Shown in pieces: positions 24,701 to 31,564 of a stretch of DNA of 37,677 nt. Position 1 is the first letter of the stretch, and every line of letters starts with the position of its first letter. The notes under the pieces were generated by a model, which was given only the letters and a program-made list of their open reading frames with translations, did no database searches and was not told the DNA's origin. The position numbers and the translations under genes were made by a program. Origin of the DNA: Lenisia limosa (taxonomy: Eukaryota; Breviatea); contig LPNZ01011378.1 in NCBI GenBank assembly GCA_001655205.1, forward strand, positions 1 to 37,677, read 5' to 3'.

Positions 24701-26917
24701 CAGCTGAACCTGGAATACACCAGTTAGGAATAAAGAAAAAGGAGACGCAAGGGTAATTAATCCCCCCAAAATCTTCCGCTCCCCAAGACTGAAACCCCCA
24801 ACCCCTCACCCCACTCACTCGGCATTTTCCACCACTGCAGCAGACCCGAAGGAACTCTGTAAATGGGCCTGTCCGAGTTAATAGCAGAATATACCCCCAC
24901 GTCGTGAGTGTATAAAAATACTACTGAATCACATGTACATGTATACATTTATATTATTCAAATATAGATGTCACCCCACTTCATTTGTCGATCTGCCGTC
25001 CTCAATTCTCCAGCCTTCGACAGGTTTAATCAGAGTTGGCTGCTTCAACTCCCTATACTGTGATTAAAGCGTTTTTTTACAAATATTTTGAAATCAAACC
25101 ACCCTTCTATCAAAACCTAATTTACATTCTTTTCAAATTAAAAAAGTATAGAAACTGTAGCCAATTCAATCTCTAAAAATACAGTTAAGAAGATTGATCA
25201 TATATAGTATATTGAATTTTACTCCCCAAAATTAGTCACGTTTGTGAAAGCCAAACCAAATAACCATATTTTCCTCACAAGAAAATCTTTTTGTAGTTCT
25301 GGCGGTCAATTGCCCAACACACTACGTTGTTGCTTGCCTTGATTGATAAAGGAAAATATTCTATCATCGATAGAGTTAGACATTCAAGTCATCAAATTCC
25401 ACTGTAAGTAGGTTTTTATCTTTTTACCTACATTCATCCACTGTATTTCGAAGAGTTTATTTGTTGGGAATTATTGGTGGTGTTTTTCTGAGATCATAGT
25501 AATATCATTCCTATGAAAGCTACTCTCAAGTGTTCCTCACGAGATTTAGGTTTCAAATATAATATTTATTAGAGCTATATTCCAAGTGTTCCCACTGTAA
25601 CAGTAGCCGAGCGCATCATAGGTGCATTCAACGAGCGTTCACCAAAAGAATCTCCAGGACCTAAGGTGTGCGATGAATGATAATTGTGGTGTAATGAATT
25701 TTGTTTGGTGATATTTGTATTACAATTTAAAACAAAAGACATAATTAAAAGCAGAAAGAGTGAATAAGACTGACACCCCTCAAGAATGGGTATCAAATTA
25801 TCTAACATTTATACCAATATCTTAACGTTTATACCAATATCTTAACATTTATACCAATATCTAAACATTGCCAAATGGTCTTGTGAGTTAACACCCTCAA
25901 AGCTCGTTAAATGGTCACAATAACATTATGTATTGTTACGAGATTGAAATTTGGGGTGATACTGTTTTAATAAACATTGGCTATTTCAGTGTTCCTGAAT
26001 TGACGCTTCAAATAATTAGAGGTTAAAATCAATATTGGATTACCAAAACATTCATAATTGTCACCGTGTAGACGATCCCCTTTGAAACCTGCAGTGGTGG
26101 TGTTTGGCCTCCCCCACCAGCCCTGAAGACTTCTCTTGGAACGCCCTTGTCAACACTGACGGTAACGATGCAGTCTCTGAGACAATTAAAGAGCTAAATA
26201 CTGCAGACAGTTGGTACCGTGTCATGACACTGTTCTCGGGCCATAACTCTATACATCCACCATACCCTTGCTCCAAGAGGAAAAACTTATCTCCAATTGT
26301 ACCTAACACGTTAGAATAACTAACAATTTGAAAATGATGACCTACTTTGGAAGAGTATAACAGATTTTCTGTTGATGCTAAATGAAATGTACACATAAAT
26401 GGCTATTTGATACTTAGCATTTTATTGTATTATAATCTGAACTTTATTGAACCTGCCCAACCTTGTCTGATAAGAACAGAACCGGGACTAAAGTCTAGTC
26501 TGTTCATTGCTGCGAAAAGCTCCTCAATCTAATATGTAAGGAATGCGGAATATCACGAATGATTTCATCTTCACATTTAACAAATCCAATCAATACTTAT
26601 AATATTAATAAACAAATGAAAGCCACTCCAGGTTGAAACGGTTCAAACAGAGATTACCATGAGGTTTGTTAATTTGGTATGGACAATAATGGTATTCGGA
26701 ATCCCTTACTTATTCAAACATTCAACCAAATAAAAATATTTACCATTAATGAATAAGGTGTAGAAAATAAACGACAAACCTGTTCATCCTGCAAGTCCGC
26801 AAAGAACTTGTTGCGTTTGATCGACTAGAGAGATGAGGGCATTCCAAGCGGGGAAGTCCACAATACCTGATAGAGTAGCTGTTTTAGTTTCTCATCCATT
26901 TTGTGAGAGTTCTGCAT
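3715..26917 (-). CDS. CNB-RapGAP-CNH-REM-RA-RasGEF multidomain regulator of Ras/Rap GTPases
   Basis: Predicted cytoplasmic signalling protein of about 1,900 residues that combines GAP and GEF modules for small GTPases with a cyclic-nucleotide sensor. The start is ATG at 26917-26915 (first residues MQNSHKMDEKLKQ), with an in-frame TGA 33 bases upstream. The stop is TAA at 3717-3715, after a tail ending STLPLPPLV. About 72 exons of 24-152 bp can be read, with phases chaining from start to stop. The least certain junctions are exon 19022-18975 (or 18951), 16374/16343 to 16236, 15823/15798 to 15617, 12815/12802 to 12605, and 6493 to 6074. Domain blocks are listed separately. Each block is recognised from family motifs; that all belong to one transcript is inferred from strand, phase and the absence of internal start or stop exons. 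The alternative is two adjacent genes, CNB-RapGAP-CNH and REM-RA-RasGEF, splitting near 16200. I know no described protein with this architecture. Confidence 0.75.
3912..6074 (-). other. CDC25-type RasGEF catalytic domain
   Basis: Exons 6074-5968, 5646-5548, 5341-5247, 4941-4848, 4740-4640, 4505-4441, 4354-4269 and 3976-3912. Family landmarks in order are KEIAISLTRVDHDFFCRIE, APNVYESVQQFNQVSLW, ERGAVISRLVSVASELIHL, NFQSLMVIYASINNSAVTRL, NYRQELAKKW, VPYVGLYLSDLTSITEG, INKRRLYYKIIEDIKLHQ and ERLYQLSLKIQ. This covers the whole CDC25 fold including the NF-S-L-M and P-Y-x-G-x-x-L-x-D-L segments, with no missing block. The domain would catalyse GDP release from a Ras/Rap-family GTPase; the exact substrate cannot be read from sequence. 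All exons after the first are phase-compatible with canonical-looking acceptors. The last coding exon, 3829-3715, adds 38 residues including an acidic motif (ELEDEYDG). Confidence 0.93.
6998..7050. repeat. Two-copy direct repeat
   Basis: TCGATATTGCCATTTTGTCA with its following bases occurs at 6998-7021 and again at 7027-7050, a 29-base period. It lies in the intron just beyond exon 7172-7073 in the sense of the large gene. Recent small duplication; no function suggested. Confidence 0.75.
7073..7921 (-). other. RA-like (Ras-association, ubiquitin-fold) domain
   Basis: Exons 7921-7877, 7665-7601 and 7172-7073. VRVFLTEIHGYRTIK followed by ISTDTKVSELIKQLQ has the two-strand, threonine-rich turn and helix pattern of RA/ubiquitin folds. 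The next exon (YTLFLSRPNHGTSIPG) fits the following strand. An RA domain between REM and the catalytic domain is the order in EPAC and PDZ-GEF Rap exchange factors, which supports the call. Two further small exons, 6817-6794 (DIRLDYLP) and 6566-6493 (serine-rich linker), lead into the catalytic domain. Confidence 0.65.
8143..9523 (-). other. REM / RasGEF-N domain
   Basis: Exons 9523-9453, 9206-9107, 8796-8680, 8466-8408 and 8222-8143. The motif order matches the Ras exchanger motif that stabilises the CDC25 catalytic hairpin: VSAASLNEIIHLTV (first helix), STLPTYTTSKIFLTKLIEL (the TYRSF-like helix), then KARILCVLEWWMANFNYADF (the K-x-R-V-L-x-V-L-x-x-W helix). The phases join correctly if exon 9206-9107 uses a GTTACT donor and exon 8466-8408 a GTTTGC donor; both are weak, so these two boundaries are provisional. 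Confidence 0.8.
13015..13933. mobile_element. Non-autonomous terminal-inverted-repeat element with internal palindrome
   Basis: The two ends are inverted copies of each other: ACATATGCATGAACGG then CTAAACCC from 13015 inward, and the reverse complement of the same bases ending at 13933. A shared inner part (TATAAATCCCGATATTTTTA) brings the arms to about 50-60 bp. Inside, a second inverted repeat has arms at about 13404-13457 and 13479-13533, nearly perfect over 54 bp. No coding frame for a transposase is seen, though 270 bases are N (13077-13346). No clear target-site duplication was found. It sits in the intron between exons 14063-14005 and 12911-12815 of the large gene. It resembles a MITE or foldback element; the family is unknown. 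Confidence 0.7.
13404..13533. repeat. Long near-perfect palindrome (54-bp arms, about 21-bp loop)
   Basis: AATGACGTTAGTAGGCTCCA and the bases that follow, ending TTTGACTGAAATTACC, return as the reverse complement after a short loop with about one mismatch. Transcribed, it would form a strong hairpin inside the pre-mRNA of the large gene. Confidence 0.85.
16343..20145 (-). other. CNH (citron homology) domain, exons about 24-37 (residues about 576-903)
   Basis: Exons 20145-20090, 19794-19718, 19545-19453, 19286-19210, 19022-18975 (or to 18951), 18668-18630, 18536-18488, 18150-18059 (or 18074), 17801-17667, 17546-17483, 17369-17289, 17183-17142, 16930-16875 and 16463-16374 (or 16343). CNH hallmarks in order are RCYVFAAENGLYLFSP, IRDIHIAESLNTVFIVTG, KYDFVAANKKLITIGTWS, NNFLLCYNTIGILVDSLGK, FPYVVAVSQGFG and VEVRTLINGKLLQSI. 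CNH domains are WD-like propellers that serve as protein docking sites in citron kinase, MAP4K and GARNL3. RapGAP followed by CNH is the GARNL3 order, which supports this half as a natural unit. The last exon has two donors: GTTTGG after 16374 keeps the frame open into 16236, while the stronger GTAAGT after 16343 leads to TGA. Confidence 0.85.
18870..18972. repeat. 22-bp minisatellite, about five units, overlapping an exon boundary
   Basis: Units begin TTGCCCTGATGGCACACCTC in the plus sense, at 18870 (20 bp), 18890, 18912, 18934 and 18956 (partial), with a partial unit before. In gene sense every unit contains GGGAG|GT, a possible 5' splice site. Exon 19022-18975/18951 of the large gene ends at or inside this array; the first in-frame GAG|GTTTGA gives phase 0. 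Confidence 0.85.
20175..20251. repeat. Inverted repeat (22-bp arms) in an intron
   Basis: Arms at 20175-20196 and 20230-20251 (left arm begins TTGCATCACAAATT) with a 33-base loop. A second palindrome follows directly at 20259-20294 (CATTTCATTTAATT and its complement). Both lie in the intron between exons 20591-20508 and 20145-20090 and may mark the remnant of a small foldback insertion. Confidence 0.7.
20508..25052 (-). other. RapGAP domain, exons 8-23 (about residues 125-576)
   Basis: Exons 25052-24980, 24868-24819, 24709-24669, 24541-24432, 24047-23901, 23722-23615, 23522-23401, 23070-23015, 22677-22621, 22558-22452, 22191-22141, 21959-21905, 21636-21582, 21280-21165, 20842-20721 and 20591-20508, all phase-compatible. 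Landmarks match Rap1GAP/SIPA1 family proteins in order: GWRIEDG, WYAQHFIDRPHTNYLGK, AYKFGVVWQHDGQTEEEQ, FNQFLTFMG, LQTGTESVYMEWSGYEIM, ERKRHIGNDICVVVYQ, FVVVRPEEGKDGVKRYR, NVPAFGPSLP and KLVNGERATYTAPAF. HIGND carries the asparagine thumb that Rap GAPs use in place of an arginine finger to drive GTP hydrolysis, so the domain looks catalytically competent. About 40 extra residues (exon 23522-23401) lie between the EEEQIYNN motif and FNQFLTFMG, longer than usual. Confidence 0.92.
21102..21169. repeat. Three-copy 22-24-bp minisatellite spanning a 5' splice site
   Basis: Units 21102-21123, 21124-21145 and 21146-21169 (CACATTCTAGCCCTTACCAA then GT, plus sense). In gene sense each carries ACTTG|GTAAGR or ACTTG|GTATAAG. 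The first in gene sense is the donor of RapGAP exon 21280-21165, so the last few exon bases and the donor have been tandemly copied into the intron. Confidence 0.85.
25279..26917 (-). other. Cyclic-nucleotide-binding domain, exons 1-7 (about residues 1-125)
   Basis: Exons 26917-26867, 26824-26780, 26528-26462, 26302-26261, 26088-26044, 25660-25596 and 25337-25279. The fold follows protein kinase G/A regulatory domains: a helix (IKRNKFFADLQDEQ), then LIRQGTIGDKFFLLEQG, then the phosphate-binding cassette FGERSLNAPMMRSATVTA, then VVCWAIDRQNYKK. The cassette keeps the FGE glutamate (ribose contact in known CNBs) and the arginine (phosphate contact) at kinase-G spacing. Serine follows that arginine, where cGMP kinases have threonine and cAMP-binding proteins alanine, so cGMP preference is possible but unproven. 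The exon 26302-26261 donor (GTGGAT) was chosen because it alone keeps frame. Exon 25337-25279 would read into TGA just past its GTGAGG donor; splicing to 25052 avoids this and stays in phase. Confidence 0.9.
25804..25863. repeat. Three-copy 20-bp tandem repeat
   Basis: AACATTTATACCAATATCTT repeated three times with single-base differences, in the 383-base intron between CNB exons 26088-26044 and 25660-25596. The rest of this intron shows nothing recognisable. Confidence 0.9.
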
Positions 26918-27303
26918 GGCGAGAAAACCTTGAAGAGGACTTAAGCCTCAGGACAAATGCGGAAGTTCCACTTATTGAGAGTTTATTTGAATATTATACT
27001 AGTATATGGTGTTACGTAATGTGATATCAACTTTAAGAGTAAAATAGTGATGTTTACTGCGATTAAGTGCTGGTTTTGGTTTCCCTGGACGCCGGCGGGT
27101 ATATTCTCGGACAACTTCCTTATATTTCATGAGATCCCGGGAAGTTATGGTTTATGTTTATTTGTTGCTGGGGAAGTAACTCAGCATGTTTGCACTATCA
27201 GATCAGTAAAAGTGATTAAAACCGTCACAAAATGTTTCTTAATTAATGAAATAGTACAAGAATTATAAATATAGTTACATTACTTTGCAAAATACCGCTT
27301 GAG
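26918..27303. promoter_or_regulatory. Divergent promoter region of the large regulator and the secreted-protein gene
   Basis: The 386 bases separate the start codon at 26917 (minus strand) from the start codon at 27304 (plus strand), so promoters and 5' leaders for both genes should lie here unless non-coding first exons exist. A TTATAAATATAG string at about 27264-27275, some 30-40 bases before the plus-strand ATG, could be a TATA element but would leave a very short leader. No other site is recognisable. Confidence 0.4.
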
Positions 27304-30300
27304 ATGCTTATGCTGCTTATCTCGCTTTTATCTCTCCTGTTGATTCCAACAGTGAGGGGGGAACCACCAGTTAAAGTTGGCAGTAATAATGAAGTCTTTG
27401 TTGACGACTTGATTGTCAAGAACAGTTTTTCGTTTGTCGGAAGTAGTACCAACACCTTCATTGTAAGCGATGGTGCTCTCCTGTTCATCAAGCATCATAA
27501 CTTCTCATATTCATTGAAATGAGAAAGATCCCGTGGTCTTATAGCTTTAGGCCTCTTGTTCAGCATCTACCGTCGGAGCTTGTAAGTGGGATCATGGATA
27601 CTTTAACAATCATGTTGAGTACCTTGGTGTCATGTTCCTCTATTTTGATTTACTTGTTTATTGATAGGCAGAAAAGCTCTATTTAAGAAGATTGCTGGAT
27701 ATATTTTGGCAATTCAATTGGAGAAAGTAGCAAAAATTCCACATCATTAAACAACTCCCCGCATCTTTCTGATCTTACCAAGAAACTTGTTACATGCCCA
27801 CCTATAGACTTCCTTCAATGGAGAGATTTTATTTTAAGAATTTTGGAGATTTTACTGGCTTTTCTCAGAAACCCCTCTCTTCATGATGATTGATTGGTTC
27901 CTGTTTTTGTCATTTGAATTTCTGCAATCATACTCTTGATTAACTCTTTGTCGATTTTATAAGACTAAGATAGTTCTAAAATAAAGCATTCATCCTGAGG
28001 GGATCTGAGAATCATTGATAATTGCAAGTCACTTGTCATATACGAATATTACTATGGGAAATGCGAGTTGAATTGGTGTATTCATATGACTGAAATATGG
28101 TGTCAGCTTACTCAACTCACAACATTTCAGCGTGCATGGGTGTGCCAAAGAGGGAAAGGCTAATCACTCCTAAAAATGGTTTGCTGGGTTGAGGAAAACG
28201 TGCTTTATTTTGGGAATGAAGGTATTGATCAGTGATGGTTATTTCTGGTCTTGTCCACCAATAATAATGAAAACTTGGTTAAGTACAGATTCATTACTTC
28301 ATAACAATGCCCCCCCCTTTTATTGTTGTCAAAAACAGCGTAAATCACTGTCGTTTCTGTTGGAACAAAAGAATAACCGCGCGATAACGACTACAGCTGA
28401 CCTGAATCACTACAACATGGCCATCAATAAGAAGGGTGATATTTTTAGGGCCACCTACAGCGCTCTTCGTAAGCTTTTTGGGGTTAGAGATTCTTGGGGT
28501 TACTACAGTTGTGTGATTGGTTACACCAAATCGGATAGTTAATCAGGTACTAATGGAGAATATGGCCTCTCTAACATGTTCAGATATGCTTTCCTCAATA
28601 CACTCCAATATTCTGATCCCTTTTGTTGGTAATCATATTATAGTGCCTCACTTTAACAACTCAATCATATCTTGTTAGTAATAACCTGACTGTAGATGAA
28701 AGAATTTTCTTTTATAAAGTACCATTTTTAATTGGTCCAGCTGGACGGCCCACCCACGAGTGTACACTCCAACGCTTCAATGCCGACAAGGCCTACGAGG
28801 AGCTCTCATGCTGCCTTCCTTTCGGTTTGTTGGAATCCTTGTGAGTGAAAGTGTATTAATGATGAAGGGGTGTTGCTGGTGATGAAGAGGTGTTGCTGTT
28901 GGCATATTGTTACATTGTATGTTGTCTTACCATGACAGAATCTCTGAAAAATTTCTTTCTCATCTTTGGATATGACGGTGGTGTACGCAGTTTTTGCTGT
29001 TCAAAAGCGTCACCTCTTTCAGAAAACGTCTATGCGGTCTCTCTCGACATCTTCCACGAAACGGGCGAGTTCGTTGTTATGGACCGCAATAGAACACAGG
29101 TATGGGGTAAAATGAGAGTTGTGGGGGGGAGGCTTGTATGGAGGAAAAAGAGGCTGTCAGGGCAACCATAGTTTTATTCTTGGCTTCCAGTAAAGACTAT
29201 CAAGCATTGATAATAATGCCGATTTCTGCCTCCAAAAGCACGGATCCACTCACACCCAGGTCCTCCTCTATCCCGAAGGTTCCGACGGCTGTCCCTCGGG
29301 CACGCCGACTGTGCTGGCCACTCTGGGCGATCCGGGCCTTGTTTTTAACGTCACTGAATTGGGAACACCTTTGTATGGGGGGGGGGGGGTATAANNNNNN
29401 NNNNNNNNNNNNNNNNNNNNNNNNNNNNNNNNNNNNNNNNNNNNNNNNNNNNNNNNNNNNNNNNNNNNNNNNNNNNNNNGTCCGAAGCCACAATTAACTC
29501 GAGCTTTTTTATTCCAATTATTGTCCATTTTTACCCCGCTGCCCACCTTATAACAACCAACAATTCACGGATCCAGCTACCTTGTTTGGACCGTGCACTT
29601 CGACCAGGATACTGGGCACGTTCGATTCTGCACCCAGAAAACCGCGGAATGTACAATTGTGGGCGGGAGGAGGTCCCTGTCTGCTGCTTGTGGGAGGAGG
29701 AGGGTAGGCATTTTTTTTGTTTTTTTTGGGGGTGAGGGTCCTAAATGTGGTTTGCTGTATTTCATAATAACCCTCACATTTAAGATTACTCGCTATATGA
29801 ACGGCACTTACGCGGCGCCCGAAATCTTCTACAAAGGAAATACCACTGAGGAGGGCTACTATGTTAGGGGGTCAATTTTTTGAGGAAGAGGGTATTGTGT
29901 ATTATGTTGCCCATTCCGACATTTCAATTGATCTGATTAATGTTCCGCAACTCCCCGTATTGACGTCAATAGTGAAATATACAGATTGCTGGCAATTCAA
30001 TAATATAATATTAATTACCGAAAATCAATAATGTAATATAGATTACTAACATTTCAACAATATCATGTACAGCAGTGGTATTTCAAAAATAGTTTTCAGC
30101 TAATTGACATTCAAGGAGGCTTTGCGCGATGTTTCATTCGACCCTTTCACTCGCGAAATCTTCATCAACAACCACGGTAATATCTCGTATGTTGGGAAAA
30201 GAGCGCATGGGCAGCTTATAATCAGGCCATTGCATATTTTAAAAGAAGCATAAAATCTGGAACAAACCCAAATGATTGCTTCTTGCAGCCGTTTATAAAC

Positions 30301-31564
30301 ATTACCCTCCGTAGAAGCGTGATTCACATGAAACCCTTAGTCCTTGAGCCGAAATACCAGGAGGTACGGCGGATGACAGGTCGTGAAAATGACCAAAAAG
30401 TGATATGTTCCTTTTCACTTATCACACCCTACAGGACTACGAAATTGTTCAGACACCCACAAAATACCTTCCGCTTAGCATGAGCTACATTCCAAAGACT
30501 AGAGTAGGACAATTGGAAGTTAAATGTTGTAAGACAATAACCTAGGTGTATTCTAAGGAATCAAATGCAATATTATAAACAAGAATTATGTCCAACTGCT
30601 CTACCTTAGTCTGAGCCATAATCTAATATGCATGTTTAATTTGTCTCACATTTTAGGAAATTATTTATGGGCACTTTGAGGTCAGACACTTCAACCTCGA
30701 GCTTATGAACATTGAAAATGGAATTGTGAGTGGAGAGGGGGGTGGGGGGTGGGTGCTAGGGAGAATAGCGATATAAATACACGGATACACACAGATGAAT
30801 ACTATCTTTAAAACAGAATTTGTTATTCTTTCCATGAGAAAATATACCATTTTGACTGACGTCGTAGACCCGTGAAGTCTTTCTTCCAGTCGAACGTGTT
30901 TTTATCATGGGTGTGACATATAGCCCAAAANNNNNNNNNNNNNNNNNNNNNNNNNNNNNNNNNNNNNNNNNNNNNNNNNNNNNNNNNNNNNNNNNNNNNN
31001 NNNNNNNNNNNNNNNNNNNNNNNNNNNNNNNNNNNNNNNNNNNNNNNNNNNNNNNNNNNNNNNNNNNNNNNNNNNNNNNNNNNNNNNNNNNNNNNNNNNN
31101 ATTATCTGACGTTCCAGTCGTCAACAGTGGTAGTGAGCAATCTCCGTGGCGAAATCACCATTATTGACCTCTTCAATGAACAGAAGGTAAACTGCTTTAA
31201 ACTATTTACCTGTTTTATTAAACCTTTCTTACATGTTCAGGTGAGCCCCGGCTACTGCTCAACTCAGAGTGAGTGCGTGGTCTCATTGTGAGCATGTGTA
31301 TGTTTGTGTGTCCTTAACTAATTTGACCTCTTTTCGTATATCAGTATTTATGTATTTCCTCAGCCATAATCAAAGGGAAAGTAAGTGCCAATAATACCAA
31401 AATGGTTGAAATACCTTGTCGAAACCGCCCGCGCCATTATGGTAACTAATTTACCCATTCATTTGCTCTCATACCCCTTCAATAAGTACCACAATACAAA
31501 AGCTACATTTTCCTGTCTATACCATAACCCCTCCCCCCTATTGTAGCGTCACTACAAATTATAG
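27304..31564 (+). CDS. Secreted, glycosylated, probably beta-propeller protein of unknown function
   Basis: Not recognised. It starts with a clear signal peptide (MLMLLISLLSLLLIPTVRG). Exons proposed: 27304-27462, 27551-27581, 28131-28178, 28397-28468, 28741-28824, 29023-29099, 29260-about 29376, gap, 29577-29703, 29785-29862, 30116-30190, 30289-30363, 30435-30503, 30657-30725, 30868-30910, gap, 31118-31186, 31241-31268, 31364-31380 and 31547-31564, ending RHYKL-stop. The phases agree except across the two gaps; exons 2-4 are the least sure. At least five N-glycosylation sequons occur (NRT, NVT, NGT, NTT, NIS, NIT). Blade-like repeats recur: VSLDIFHETGEFVVMD, VHFDQDTGHVRF, VSFDPFTREIFINNHG and VVSNLRGEITIID, suggesting a six- or seven-bladed propeller of the NHL/YWTD kind. 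There is no transmembrane segment after the signal, so it is likely secreted or lumenal. Confidence 0.65.

Noticed and set aside
26104-26319. Plus-strand open frame starting MASPTSPEDF
   Set aside because: It is antisense to two CNB exons (26302-26261 and 26088-26044) that fit the family and keep phase; the plus frame matches nothing I know.
3715-26917. Two or three separate genes (CNB only, RapGAP-CNH, RasGEF)
   Set aside because: The CNB frame does run into TGA just after 25279, and the CNH frame into TGA if the 16343 donor is used. But no new start exon or promoter-like gap follows either point, and phase-compatible splices join all blocks. Kept as the main alternative, not excluded.
31381-31452. 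Read-through end of the plus-strand secreted gene at the TAA near 31450
   Set aside because: A good GTAAGT donor follows 31380, and a strong pyrimidine tract and acceptor precede 31547, which gives a phase-0 last exon; the splice is preferred but not proven.
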